Positions 44,039-53,673 of a stretch of 64,000 nucleotides of DNA are shown here, in pieces. The stretch lies in the NCBI RefSeq assembly GCF_008974285.1, contig NZ_BKZV01000003.1:186001-250000 (forward strand), given 5' to 3'. Both the position numbers and the translations under genes were made by a program. The DNA is from Thermogemmatispora aurantia. Lineage in GTDB: Bacteria; Chloroflexota; Ktedonobacteria; Ktedonobacterales; Ktedonobacteraceae. Below the pieces are notes generated by a model, which made no database searches, was not told the DNA's origin, and was given only the letters and a program-made list of their open reading frames with translations. Position 1 is the first letter of the stretch, and each line of letters starts with the position of its first letter.

Positions 44039-44535
44039 GGTCTGGAAAACCTGGAGGTTCGAAGCTCCCTTGCTCGCCTCCTCACGACTCTCGTCTCCTC
44101 TCCTCAAGGGCAGGGCAGCTATCTTGCCACCAGGTCGGCAGCACAGTACATCCCACCAGGGGAGGGTAGCACTATCGAGATGGGCAACTTGCTCTTCTCC
44201 GATCTCTTCAGTGCGCCCTCTCCATGAGCGATAGGCGGGCAGAGGCTCGGGCCTGTGATGCTTGCGTTACGTCTTGGGTTAAGCTGCTTCTGCCTCGGCC
44301 ACATCCCAAGCTATGACGGGAGGGTAAAAGAGTCTGAGAGAAAGTAGCACGTTGAGAGGCTGCTGCTCTCGTCTGGCCGGACCTCATCCGCTCAGCCAGG
44401 CAGGAAGAGGTGAAACCAACGTCAATGGTTCGGAGAAGGTTTTAAGAGAAGGAAGAGGCGAAGGCCCGTGGGCGCGACCTGCCTGCCGTCTCAGGCAGAG
44501 TGAGGAGCCTTCTTTCTCTCTTCCTGCTCTACCTG
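44039..44535. other. Intergenic region between convergent mocR and enoyl-CoA hydratase genes
   Basis: About 500 bases with no open frame that I would call a gene. A 7-base stem CTGCCTG/CAGGCAG with a 6-base loop at 44479-44498 is 38 bases beyond the enoyl-CoA hydratase stop and may terminate the long leftward operon. Nothing else recognised. Confidence 0.4.
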
Positions 44536-45321
44536 TTACTGACCGGTGAAGTGCGCAGGACGCTTTTCCACGAAGGCCCGTGTCCCCTCCTGACGATCAT
44601 GAGTCCCAAAGAGGACCAGCCAAGCCTCGGCCTCGATCACCAGGCCTTGGTCCAGGGAGGTCTGTAGCCCCTGATTGATGGCTCGCTTGGCTTGCTGCAC
44701 CGCAATTGGGCTATTGCGCGCAATGCTCCGCGCCAGTTCATGGGCTTCGCTTAGCAGACGCTCGCGCGGGATCACCCGATTGACCAGCCCGATCTGCAGC
44801 GCCTCCTCTGCTCCTACACGGCGCCCTGTAAAGATCAGCTCCTTGGCCAAACCAGGTCCTAGCAGGCGCGCCAAGCGCTGGGTACCGCCCCAGCCAGGCA
44901 AGAGACCAAGCGAGGTTTCCGGCAAGCCTAGCTGTGCCCCTTCCGCCGCCAGGCGAATATCGCAGGCCAGGGCCAGCTCCAACCCTCCCCCAAGGGCATA
45001 GCCATTGATAGCCGCAATACTCACTTTAGTGCTGCGTTCAAGCCGCAGCAAGACCTCCTGTCCCGCATAGACAAAGCGCCGTGCCTCCGGCATGCTCATG
45101 GCCGCCATGTAGGCCACATCTCCCCCGGCCACAAAAGCCTTCTCGCCGGCCCCGGTCAAAATGACCACCATCAGCTCGTGATCCTGCTCCAACTCATCTA
45201 CCAGTTGACGCAGCTCGTCGAGGACAGCGCGGTCAATGGCGTTGAGCTGTTCCGGGCGCGCAATGGTCACCTGCGCCACCTGGGGATGAGCGCGCTCCAG
45301 CTGTAGATAACGATAGCTCAT
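44536..45321 (-). CDS. Enoyl-CoA hydratase/isomerase
   Basis: A 261-residue crotonase. AFVAGGDVAYMAAM forms part of the oxyanion hole and CoA site. Glu in GYALGGGLELALACD and Glu in LPETSLGLLPGWGGTQRL are the two catalytic acids, so hydratase activity is likely. It is the last gene of the leftward catabolic arm, 31 bases after the acyl-CoA dehydrogenase. Confidence 0.93.
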   Translation of the reverse strand: MSYRYLQLERAHPQVAQVTIARPEQLNAIDRAVLDELRQLVDELEQDHELMVVILTGAGEKAFVAGGDVAYMAAMSMPEARRFVYAGQEVLLRLERSTKVSIAAINGYALGGGLELALACDIRLAAEGAQLGLPETSLGLLPGWGGTQRLARLLGPGLAKELIFTGRRVGAEEALQIGLVNRVIPRERLLSEAHELARSIARNSPIAVQQAKRAINQGLQTSLDQGLVIEAEAWLVLFGTHDRQEGTRAFVEKRPAHFTGQ

Positions 45322-45351
45322 CTTCGCCTCCCTCGCTTTACTTACACCCGC

Positions 45352-46521
45352 TCAGTACGAGCGCGGCAGCCCCAGCACGTGCTGGGCAATGTAATTGAGG
45401 ACCATTTCCTGACTGATAGGCGCCAGGCGGAAGAGGCGGACATCGCGCCAGAGGCGCTCGATGTGATACTCTGTTGAGAAGCCATAGCCGCCCAGGGTCT
45501 GCATGGCCTGATCGCAGGCGTTGAAGGCGGCCTCTGCCGCCACCATCTTGGCCATATTGGCCTCCGCCGCACAGGGCAGGTGATGATCAAGCAGCCAGGC
45601 TGCTTTGTAGTTCATGAGACGAGCCATCTCAATCTCGGCTTTCAGACGCGCCAGCGGGAACTGAATGGCCTGATGGCGCCCAATCTTCTGACCGAAGACC
45701 ATACGCGCATTGGCATAGTCGACCGCCAACTTGATGGCCAGCTCCCCGGCTCCTACGCAGCCCGCGGTTGTGACGATGCGCTCGCTGTTCAGGGTATCGA
45801 CCAGATATTTCCAGCCCTCGCCCTCCTCACCAATGAGCGCCGTCTTGGGCACGACCAGTTCGTCAATGAAGACCATGCTTGAGGTCACGCAGTGCGTTCC
45901 CACTTTCTCCAGCGGCTGATGGCTAACGCCCGGCGAGCGCGGATCAACGAGAAAGAGGCTGAGGCCAAAGGTGCGGCGTGGCGCCTCCTCCAGCGGCGTG
46001 GTGCGTGCCACAAGCAACATGCCTCCAGCGCGATCAACTCCTGAGATCCAGACCTTTTGACCGCTGATGACGTACTCATCACCACGGCGGCGTGCCAGGG
46101 TCTTGGTGGCCAGCGTGTCGCTTCCCGCATCCGGTTCGGTGAGGGCCATGCTGAAGTCGAATTCTCCGCGCGCCAGCGCTGGCAGGTAACGTTCGCGCTG
46201 CTCTTCGGAGCCGTGCCGCAAGATAGTCAAGGCTCCAAAGACCGGCGTCATCATGAACAACTGGGCAATAGTGGCTCCCGCCCCGCTGGCGGCCATCTCT
46301 TCCACCACGATCGCCATTTCCAGCAGCCCCATGCCAGCTCCCCCATAGCGTTCGGGAATGATCGTCCCCAACCAGCCGGCCCGAGCCAGCTCCTGCCATA
46401 GCTCCTCGGGGAAAGCATGCTGGCGGTCCTTCTCGCGCCAGTACTCCAGGCCATAACGGCTGGCGAGCTGCCGTACGCTCTCACGAATGAGGGTATGCTC
46501 TTCTGAGGTCTGAAAATCCAT
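45352..46521 (-). CDS. Acyl-CoA dehydrogenase
   Basis: A 389-residue FAD flavoenzyme that introduces the alpha-beta double bond into an acyl-CoA. Signature 1 is FSMALTEPDAGSD. KVWISGVDRAGGMLLVAR holds the flavin site, and the C-terminal signature reads QTLGGYGFSTEYHIERLWRDVR, with the Glu that serves as base in many short-chain members. It pairs with the adjacent hydratase for beta-oxidation steps. ATG at 46521 behind AGGGAGAAC. Confidence 0.94.
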   Translation of the reverse strand: MDFQTSEEHTLIRESVRQLASRYGLEYWREKDRQHAFPEELWQELARAGWLGTIIPERYGGAGMGLLEMAIVVEEMAASGAGATIAQLFMMTPVFGALTILRHGSEEQRERYLPALARGEFDFSMALTEPDAGSDTLATKTLARRRGDEYVISGQKVWISGVDRAGGMLLVARTTPLEEAPRRTFGLSLFLVDPRSPGVSHQPLEKVGTHCVTSSMVFIDELVVPKTALIGEEGEGWKYLVDTLNSERIVTTAGCVGAGELAIKLAVDYANARMVFGQKIGRHQAIQFPLARLKAEIEMARLMNYKAAWLLDHHLPCAAEANMAKMVAAEAAFNACDQAMQTLGGYGFSTEYHIERLWRDVRLFRLAPISQEMVLNYIAQHVLGLPRSY

Positions 46522-46614
46522 CGTTGTTCTCCCTGTGCAAGATAGGATGGATCAAGATGGGTCGGGCCGCACCGAGGCCCTCCAGGATGGTGGACACCCT
46601 GTAAGATAACTCCC

Positions 46615-47937
46615 TCAATGGGACGAGAGGAGAAGCGTCCAGGGATGCTCCAGCAGATATTTGACGCGCGCAAGGAAACGCGCCGCCGGCTCGCCGTCGA
46701 CGAGACGGTGGTCGAAGGTCAGGCTCAGCCCCAGTCGGCTGTAGCGCTGGAAACCCTCGGCGCCAGCACGGACCTGCTCGCAAACGCGCCCCACCCCCAG
46801 GACGGCCCCCTGCCCCCTGGGAAGGATGGGAGTGAAATAGTCGACTCCCTGCGCTCCCAGGTTGGTTACGGTAAAGGTCGCCCCGGCAAGGGCATCGGGC
46901 GGCAGCCGACCGCTGCGAGCCTGCTCGGCCAGGCTCTGCAGCTCCGCACTGATCTCGGCCAGGCTCTTGCGATCAGCTTCCCGGATAACAGGCACGAGCA
47001 AGCCATCCTCAAGCGCTGTGGCCACGCCAATATTGATCTCGCGATAAAGGCGGATCTCGTCCCCCACCAGGGCAGCATTGAGCCGACGATGCTCGCGCAA
47101 GGCAAGAGCCACCATCTTGATCAAGAGATGGGTAATGGTGATTCCGGTCCCTCCAAGGCGCTGTTGCTCTTGCTGTAGCTCCGCCCTGAGCTGCAAGGTC
47201 TGAGTGACATCGGCCTCCATCATCAAGGTGAGCTGGGCCGTCTCTTGCAGGCTGCTCAGCATATGCTCGGCAATACGCCGACGCATAGGGGTCAGTGGCT
47301 CGCGATCGTAGGCCGGCAGCGACGCGACGCGCTGGACGGGGGCCATCGCAGCAGGGGGCGACGCCGTGCTCACTGCGTCGACAGCCGCTGGCTGGCTGCT
47401 CTCCTCACGGAGCTGCTGCCAGGCCCGCAGAACGTCAGCTTTGTGAATGCGTCCCCGGGGTCCGCTGCCCTGGATACGCTCCAGGGGTAGGCCCAGATCC
47501 TGGGCCATACGTAAGGCCACGGGCGAGATCTCAAGCCGCCCACGCCCGTCTCCGCTACCAGCCTCCCGCCTTGGAACCGCTGGCGGTACTCTGTCTGGTT
47601 GCTTTTCTGTTCCCCACTCTGACCCCGGCCCTGGCCCCGGGGTCTCAACTGCTCTTGCGGCCCCTACAGTCACCGCCTCCCGCTGAGCCAGAATGCGTGC
47701 AATGACAGCACCGACAGCGACAGCTGTCCCTTCAGGCTGGAGGATTTGCAGATAACCACTCCTGGGAGCCTCAATCTCATGAGTGATTTTCTCCGTCTCA
47801 ATCGTACAGACGACCTCGCCAGCGTTGACCCATCCTCCCTGCGGCTTGGACCACTGGACGATGGTACCCTCTTGCATGGTCAGGCCCAGACGAGGCATGA
47901 TCACCTCGGACTGCGCTCCCTCACTTGCCTCAGTCAT
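46615..47937 (-). CDS. 2-oxoacid dehydrogenase E2 (dihydrolipoyl acyltransferase)
   Basis: A 440-residue E2 core protein. The lipoyl domain (IMPRLGLTMQEGTIVQW) carries the lipoyl-lysine in CTIETEKITHE (Lys50). A Pro/Gly/Arg-rich linker, a small subunit-binding domain (ISPVALRMAQDLGLPLERI-GSGPRGRIHKADV) and the catalytic acyltransferase domain ending in LTFDHRLVDGEPAARFL (His and Asp) follow. It transfers the acyl group made by E1 to CoA. ATG at 47937 follows GGGGAG; an in-frame ATG at 47967 is less likely. Confidence 0.93.
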   Translation of the reverse strand: MTEASEGAQSEVIMPRLGLTMQEGTIVQWSKPQGGWVNAGEVVCTIETEKITHEIEAPRSGYLQILQPEGTAVAVGAVIARILAQREAVTVGAARAVETPGPGPGSEWGTEKQPDRVPPAVPRREAGSGDGRGRLEISPVALRMAQDLGLPLERIQGSGPRGRIHKADVLRAWQQLREESSQPAAVDAVSTASPPAAMAPVQRVASLPAYDREPLTPMRRRIAEHMLSSLQETAQLTLMMEADVTQTLQLRAELQQEQQRLGGTGITITHLLIKMVALALREHRRLNAALVGDEIRLYREINIGVATALEDGLLVPVIREADRKSLAEISAELQSLAEQARSGRLPPDALAGATFTVTNLGAQGVDYFTPILPRGQGAVLGVGRVCEQVRAGAEGFQRYSRLGLSLTFDHRLVDGEPAARFLARVKYLLEHPWTLLLSSH

Positions 47938-48038
47938 AGCTGCTCCCCAACGTGTTTGCTCGGCCAAATGATCAACGACCAGATCACGACGGCTGACGAT
48001 CCCCGGTCAGGATAGCGTGAGAACACCAGCGCCTCATC

Positions 48039-49016
48039 TCACGGGGCCAGCACTTGCTCTACAGCCGCGATAATGGCCGTCCGATCGGGCACAATGGCCC
48101 GCTCCAGCGGCGGCGAAAAGGGAATCGGCGCGAACGCCGCTCCTACGCGCGTAATAGGCGCATCAAGCATATAAAACGCCTCTTCACCGAGAGCCGCCGC
48201 CAGCTCAGCCCCAACTCCGCCGCAGCGCGTGGCACTATGAGCAATCACCAGACGATTGGTCTTCTCCAGCGAGGTTCGTACCGTCTGCAGATCAAGTGGA
48301 TTCGCGCTGCGCAGATCAATGACCTCGCAGGAGATCCCACGCTCCGCCAGCGCCTCCGCCGCCGCCAGGGCTTCACGCACCATGATCCCAATGCTGGCAA
48401 TAGTCACATCCCGCCCCTCACGCTTAATGGCTGCGCGCTCCAGCGGCAGGACATAATCACCGTCTGGGACCTCTTCGGCCAGGGCGTACAGGGTCCGGTT
48501 CTCAACAACGATCACGGGGTTGTCGTCGCGGATGGCCGCCTTCAGCAGGCCCTTGGCCTCGCAGGGGCCAGAGGGCATCACCACTTTGAGGCCGGGTACG
48601 TGGGTTAGCCAGGCCTCCAGACTTTGCGCGTGTTGAGGGCCGGCGCTGTCGCGATAGCCAGTCTGGGTACGCACCACTAGCGGTAGTTTGGCCTGCCCTC
48701 CAGTCATGTAGCGCATCTTGGCCGCCTGGTTCACGAGCTGATCCATGACCAGGGCCAGGAAGTCCATGAACATGATCTCTACGACCGGGCGGAGACCGAG
48801 CGTGGCCGCACCGATGGCCAGGCCCACAACCGCCGCTTCGCTGATCGGCGTGTCGCGGACTCGTTGCGGCCCAAAGCGCTCCCGCAGGCCACGCGTGGCT
48901 CCAAAAGGCCCGCCAGGCGCCCCAACGTCGACCCCGAGCAGGCAGACCGCTGGATCGCGCTCCATCTCTTCACAGAGAGCTTCGTTGACTGCACGCACAT
49001 AGCGTTTTTCCGCCAC
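48039..49016 (-). CDS. 2-oxoacid/acetoin dehydrogenase E1 beta subunit
   Basis: A 325-residue thiamine-diphosphate enzyme subunit. AVNEALCEEMERDPAVCLLGVDVG contains the Glu that activates thiamine. GPFGATRGLRERFG, DTPISEAAVVGLAIGAATLGLRPVVEIMF and the C-terminal VIDLRSANPLDLQTV region are standard. GPQHAQSLEAWLTHVPGLKVVMPS matches acetoin/pyruvate-type members. GTG start at 49016 behind AAAGGAG. Works as an alpha2beta2 tetramer with the next gene. Confidence 0.93.
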   Translation of the reverse strand: MAEKRYVRAVNEALCEEMERDPAVCLLGVDVGAPGGPFGATRGLRERFGPQRVRDTPISEAAVVGLAIGAATLGLRPVVEIMFMDFLALVMDQLVNQAAKMRYMTGGQAKLPLVVRTQTGYRDSAGPQHAQSLEAWLTHVPGLKVVMPSGPCEAKGLLKAAIRDDNPVIVVENRTLYALAEEVPDGDYVLPLERAAIKREGRDVTIASIGIMVREALAAAEALAERGISCEVIDLRSANPLDLQTVRTSLEKTNRLVIAHSATRCGGVGAELAAALGEEAFYMLDAPITRVGAAFAPIPFSPPLERAIVPDRTAIIAAVEQVLAP

Positions 49017-49064
49017 AGCAACTGCTCCTTTGCTTACCCGGATGTCAGTCCAGCCTCGCTCAGC

Positions 49065-50051
49065 TCAGCCTGCCCCAGACGGCTGGTAGAGCACATCTTC
49101 TAAGGCCGAGGCAGGATCAGGAAAGGCCGCCTCTTGAGCATAGGCGATGGCCTCCGCCACCGCCTGACGGGCCTGAGCTGCCACCTCCGCCTCCTCCGCC
49201 TCGTTCAACAGCCCTTCTCGCCGCAGACGCTCGGCAAAGAGGCGGAGAGGATCATGCGCTACCGCCTCCTCCAGCTCAGTGGACGAACGATAGCGCTGCG
49301 GATCACCTTCGTAGTGCCCTCGCACACGCCAGGTCAGGCACTCCACCAGAGCTGGCCCCTCACCAGCACGGACCCGCCCCAGCGCCTCGCGCACCGCAGC
49401 GCGCACGGCGAGCGGGTCTTGCCCGTCCACTCGCCAGGCCGGTAGCCGATAGGCGGCGGCTCGCTCAGCCACGCTCTCGACGGCGGCGTGCACACTCAAG
49501 GGCGTAAACTCGGCATAGCCGTTGTTCTCGCAGAGTAAGAGCAGCGGCAGGCGCCAGAGAGAGGCGATATTGGCCGTTTCGTGAAAGAGACCAGTATTGA
49601 CCGCTCCATCGCCGAAGACTGCCACGGCTACCTGTTGCCGTCCCTGCAACTGTAAGGCCCAGGCCGCCCCCGCCGCATGCGGGAGGCCTGCCCCTACCAC
49701 GCCATTGGCTCCCAATACTCCCACCTCAAACGCCGCAATGTGCATGGAGCCGCCCCGCCCTCGACAGTAGCCGCTGGCCTTGCCGAAGATCTCCGCTGCT
49801 ACGCGCTTCAGGTCGGCCCCCTTGGCAATGACATGGCCATGTCCTCGATGCGTCACATACAAATAGTCCTCGCGCTCCAGAGCGCTGGCCAGACCAGCTG
49901 CCACTGCCTCCTGACCAATAGAGAGATGAATAAAGCCAGGAATATGCCTGGCGGCAAAATGATCGCGCACCGCCTCCTCGAAGGCCCGAATCAGCTGCAT
50001 CGTCGCCAGCAAACGGCGCGCTAGCGCCCTATCAATCTCCTCAGCAGGCAC
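49065..50051 (-). CDS. 2-oxoacid/acetoin dehydrogenase E1 alpha subunit
   Basis: A 328-residue thiamine-diphosphate subunit. YVTHRGHGHVIAKG (His loop), GRGGSMHIA and the cofactor motif VAVFGDGAVNTGLFHETANIASLWRLPLLLLCENN (GDG to NN) are clear. The GRGGSMHI and GHYEGDP wording is close to acetoin dehydrogenase AcoA, although pyruvate-type members look alike. The GTG at 50051 has GGAGG 6 bases upstream and is preferred over a TTG at 50069 lying in the ribosome site. No E3 is encoded in the cluster. Confidence 0.93.
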   Translation of the reverse strand: MPAEEIDRALARRLLATMQLIRAFEEAVRDHFAARHIPGFIHLSIGQEAVAAGLASALEREDYLYVTHRGHGHVIAKGADLKRVAAEIFGKASGYCRGRGGSMHIAAFEVGVLGANGVVGAGLPHAAGAAWALQLQGRQQVAVAVFGDGAVNTGLFHETANIASLWRLPLLLLCENNGYAEFTPLSVHAAVESVAERAAAYRLPAWRVDGQDPLAVRAAVREALGRVRAGEGPALVECLTWRVRGHYEGDPQRYRSSTELEEAVAHDPLRLFAERLRREGLLNEAEEAEVAAQARQAVAEAIAYAQEAAFPDPASALEDVLYQPSGAG

Positions 50052-50174
50052 ACCTCGCCTCCTCTCCAAACAAGATCAAGATCGATCTCACAGGGCAGGC
50101 GGGCAACGACAACGGATAGCCGTTTTCACCAGCTTCCTGCGTTGCCCGTCTGCGCAGCGTTCAGCAGCACAACG

Positions 50175-51551
50175 CTAGCTGCCGACGGAGCTGGGGGCCG
50201 GTACCGCCAGCAAGCGCGTCAATTCATGCACATCCTGGCACTGCTCCAACGAGCGAATCAGCTCGATCAGCCGCTGCGTCGCCTCGGGCGTCAGAGGCAG
50301 ATCTGGCTGCAGCTCCTTGAGCAGTTCCAGCTCGCGAGCAAAGTCCCAGGCATAGTAGCTGGCATCAACCTGCAGCTCCTGCTCCAATGTGCGCCCATCG
50401 ACAAGATGAACCGTCAGACGCAGCGAGAGCGGCGGTAGATCCTGGCGGGCTCGCATCTCCAATTTGCTGATCAGAGCGCGCGTGGCCTCATCATCAAACT
50501 GGGTGAGGGCAGAGAACGAGAACGCGCGATGCGCCAGGGTCCAGGCCACACAGAAAGGCGCGCTCATCTGCGTCTGCTCCACCGTCGTAAATGGTCCGGT
50601 GTAGGCCATACCTGGATAATTGGCCTCGTAGGCGTTCATCTCCAGTTCAATACGCGCGATCTCCTCTGGACGTGGCCCATGCGCTCGCACCAGCTCCAAG
50701 GCTGCTGTAATGGGACTTTGATTAAAGGCGCAGACTGGATACGGCTTGAAGGTCACGTTGAGGATCTCCCAGGTGCGCCCCAGGTGACTCACCACGCGCT
50801 CCAGCCCCTCCCGCGTACCGGCAAAGGCCTGGTAGAAGCCGGCAGGACCTTCCAGAGCAATGGCCGAGGCCCGCGCTCCTTCGCGCGCGAGCAGAGCAGC
50901 CAGCAGACCGTTACGCGCCGCCACGCCATTTTCAAAGTGCCATTCCATCGTTCCCGAGGCGAAGGACTGTGTGGTTCCCCCGGCAAAGGCCGAAGCCAAA
51001 CCAAGTGCCGCCGCCAGCTGCTCCTCGCTCAGAGCCAGCGCCTTGCCCGCTGCCGCCGCCGCCCCAAAGACTCCGTAGATCGCACTGGCCCGGAAGCCAC
51101 GCGGCGTGGTCAAGGCTGTAAAATCGCGACTGACCGCCGCCAGGACCTCGTAGCCGGCCACCAGGGCGGTCAGGAAGGCCCGCCCATCCAGCGGACGCAG
51201 CTCGCTCGCAGCCAACAGCGCGGGGATGATCATCGTGCCCGGATGAGCCGTTCCATGCGTGTCCTCCTGGACACGTCCATGCAGAATGACTCCATTGGCA
51301 AAGGCTGCTCCAGCCACGCTTGCGCGCAGAGAGGAGCCGATCACGGGCGCGCTGACCTCACCCACACCAGGCTCGGCCAGCACCACCAGACGGCGTGCAA
51401 TGTGAGCATACTCCAGCTCTGAGCCAGCTAGCCCCACCGCCAGACCGTGTAACAGGCACGTCTTGGCCTTGTCAATCACCTGGGCCGGCAGCGCCTCATA
51501 GCCCAGGCCAGCCACAAACTGCGCAAGCTCTGCGCTCAAGGTTCTTTCCAT
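50175..51551 (-). CDS. MmgE/PrpD-family protein
   Basis: A 458-residue protein of the 2-methylcitrate dehydratase/cis-aconitate decarboxylase superfamily. Features include the N-terminal helical domain (AKTCLLHGLAVGLAGS), the AFANGVILHGRVQEDTH active-site segment with DTH, GYEVLAAVSR and NVTFKPYPVCAFNQSPITAALEL. It acts on branched hydroxy-dicarboxylates in known cases; the substrate here is open. ATG at 51551 has AAGGAGGG upstream. It sits between the CoA ligase and the E1 genes, probably in the same transcript. Confidence 0.88.
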   Translation of the reverse strand: MERTLSAELAQFVAGLGYEALPAQVIDKAKTCLLHGLAVGLAGSELEYAHIARRLVVLAEPGVGEVSAPVIGSSLRASVAGAAFANGVILHGRVQEDTHGTAHPGTMIIPALLAASELRPLDGRAFLTALVAGYEVLAAVSRDFTALTTPRGFRASAIYGVFGAAAAAGKALALSEEQLAAALGLASAFAGGTTQSFASGTMEWHFENGVAARNGLLAALLAREGARASAIALEGPAGFYQAFAGTREGLERVVSHLGRTWEILNVTFKPYPVCAFNQSPITAALELVRAHGPRPEEIARIELEMNAYEANYPGMAYTGPFTTVEQTQMSAPFCVAWTLAHRAFSFSALTQFDDEATRALISKLEMRARQDLPPLSLRLTVHLVDGRTLEQELQVDASYYAWDFARELELLKELQPDLPLTPEATQRLIELIRSLEQCQDVHELTRLLAVPAPSSVGS

Positions 51552-51652
51552 TGACACCCTCCTTGTTCTCACTCACTTGCTCACGCAAACAGCCGCAACC
51601 GCCTCCTGATCCGGTACCCGGCACCGGACTGACTCACCGCTCCTCGACAGAC

Positions 51653-53242
51653 TCAGGCCGGATTGGCCGACTGGCTGGGGCTGGAGCTACCTCCCCTGGC
51701 CGTAGCCGCAGCATCCTCAGCGACGCGCAGGCGCAGCTCGCGCTTGAGTACCTTCCCCGAGGGATTGCGCGGCAGCGCCTCGATGAAAAAGATATGGTGC
51801 GGCACCTTAAAGCGGGCAAGCTTGGCCTGACAGGCGGCTCGCAGCTCCTCGGCAGTCACCGTCTGGCCCGGCTTCACCACAACATAGGCCACCGGCACCT
51901 CTCCCCAGCGCGGATGCGGCATGCCCACAACCGCCGCCTCCAGGACACGCGGGTCCTCGTAGAGCACTCGCTCCACTTCGAGCGAAGCGATATTCTCGCC
52001 GCCGCTGATGATCATGTCCTTCTTGCGATCGACAATGTAGAGATAGCCCTCCTCGTCGAGATAGCCGATGTCGCCGGTGTGGAACCAGCCGTTGCGCAAG
52101 GCCGCCGCCGTGGCCTCGGGGTCCTTCCAGTAACCCTTGAAGACCTTGGGACCGCGCAGGACGATCTCCCCCGGCTGGCGCGGCGGCAATGGCCGGTCGT
52201 TCTCGTCAACAACGCGCAGTTCCAGGTGGAGACAGGGCTTGCCGACTGAGCCAATCTTCTCTATGGTCTTGGCCTTGTCGAGATAGGTATCGCCCGAGAC
52301 CGTTTCAGTCAGGCCATAGGCATCAGCAAACCAGGCCTGGGGGAAAAGCGAGAGCAGTTTCTGAATGAGCGGAATGGGCATCTTCTCGCCACCATCGATA
52401 ATGAAGCGGACCGAGCTGAGGTCGTAGTTCCAGATGCCTTCGGCCTGGAGCAGCATGTTGATCATCGAGGGCGGCAGCCACATGTTGGTGACGCGCTCGC
52501 GCTGCACGGTCTCCAGCAAGGCCAACGGCTCAAACTTGCGCAGAATGACCACACTACCACCTGCATAGAGAACCGAGGTCGCAGGCAGATCCAGCCCACC
52601 AACATGGTAGAGTGGCCCCACAATGAGCGTGCGATCCGCCGCCGTGATGCCGAAGAGCGTGATCTGCGCAATATTCTTCCAGTAGAGGTTGCCATAGGAG
52701 ATCATGACCCCTTTGGGGTAGGCCGTGGTGCCAGAGGTGTACATGAGACGGTGTAGATCATCGCTCCCTACCTCTACCGCCGCTATGCGCTGGCCCTGGT
52801 GAGCCGCCAGCAGCTCATCATAGACCAGCCAGCCCGCCGGTACGTCCGCCCCAACCCCAAGCACATGGCTCAGCGCCGGACAGCGCCCCCGAACCGCCTC
52901 AACAACGGGGGCAAACTCGCGCTCACTCACAAGCAGCTTGGTCTCGCTGTGATTGAGGATATAGACCAGCTCTTCGCCTACGAGCCGCCAGTTGACCGGC
53001 AGAGCTACCGCGCCAAGTCGGTTCACGGCGATGATGGTCTCCAGGAACTCGGGGCAGTTTTTGAGGAGAATAGCGACGATGTCACCAGCCTTCAAACCAC
53101 GCTCCTGAAGAGCACAGGCCAGCGCCTCGCAGCGCTCTTGCAGCTGACCATAGCTGAGCCGCCGCCCCTCGTAAATAATGGCCTCCCGCTCGGGGTGCCG
53201 TTCCGCATAGTGCTCAATGACACTGCTGAAGTTGAAGGTCAT
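51653..53242 (-). CDS. Acyl-CoA synthetase (AMP-forming)
   Basis: A 529-residue adenylate-forming CoA ligase. MYTSGTTAYPKGVMISY is the P-loop (A3), YGLTETVSGDTY is A5, and NGWFHTGDIGYLDEEGYL with DRKKDMIISGGENI is A7-A8. The catalytic Lys of A10 lies in PRNPSGKVLKREL. It activates a carboxylic acid for the CoA-dependent steps encoded downstream. ATG at 53242 behind AAAGGAG; the longer open frame to 53470 would run through the operator. First gene of the leftward arm. Confidence 0.94.
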   Translation of the reverse strand: MTFNFSSVIEHYAERHPEREAIIYEGRRLSYGQLQERCEALACALQERGLKAGDIVAILLKNCPEFLETIIAVNRLGAVALPVNWRLVGEELVYILNHSETKLLVSEREFAPVVEAVRGRCPALSHVLGVGADVPAGWLVYDELLAAHQGQRIAAVEVGSDDLHRLMYTSGTTAYPKGVMISYGNLYWKNIAQITLFGITAADRTLIVGPLYHVGGLDLPATSVLYAGGSVVILRKFEPLALLETVQRERVTNMWLPPSMINMLLQAEGIWNYDLSSVRFIIDGGEKMPIPLIQKLLSLFPQAWFADAYGLTETVSGDTYLDKAKTIEKIGSVGKPCLHLELRVVDENDRPLPPRQPGEIVLRGPKVFKGYWKDPEATAAALRNGWFHTGDIGYLDEEGYLYIVDRKKDMIISGGENIASLEVERVLYEDPRVLEAAVVGMPHPRWGEVPVAYVVVKPGQTVTAEELRAACQAKLARFKVPHHIFFIEALPRNPSGKVLKRELRLRVAEDAAATARGGSSSPSQSANPA

Positions 53243-53498
53243 GACGCGCTCCTTTGCCGGCTCACCAGGCCGCAGCTTAGCAGGCAGATTGCTCCTTTGC
53301 TCGCTCGCTGGTGGCCTGGCAAGCACCTTCCTTCCAGGTTGCTGGACCGGAGAGATGGAGAGGACAACACAACGCAAGGCAGAAGCCGCGCGCGGCTGCC
53401 ACTCTGAACCGCCTGCTGGCAGACCCAGGTCCGGCCCCTCGCTCGTCGACGCGCTGGGCACGGGAGACACAGGCTCGGTGGCCGTGCCACACTTTCCC

Positions 53499-53555
53499 GA
53501 CCGACCAATCGGTCTGTTTGGCGGAAGTATAACATAGCCTGCAATTTGGCGTCAA
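53499..53555 (-). promoter_or_regulatory. Leftward promoter and operator of the catabolic island
   Basis: On the minus strand TTGACG (53555-53550) and TATACT (53531-53526) are separated by 18 bases. GACCGA-ccaa-TCGGTC at 53499-53514 begins about 6 bases after the expected start of transcription. The core ACCGA-N4-TCGGT is shared with the rightward promoter and resembles known TetR-type sites of the ACCGACCGGTCGGT kind. Confidence 0.75.
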
Positions 53556-53673
53556 GGGTCAGTGGAAAGTATTGCGCAGATTACTGTCGCGCAGGATTAG
53601 ATTTTACTAGTATCGTGATTTCACTAAAGGCGGAGGAGCAGCGACTTCTAAAAGTGCTATCATCGATAGACCC

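Noticed and set aside
44039..44535. Possible degraded gene or riboswitch in the mocR/enoyl-CoA hydratase gap
   Set aside because: Short open frames have no family features and I found no known riboswitch core.
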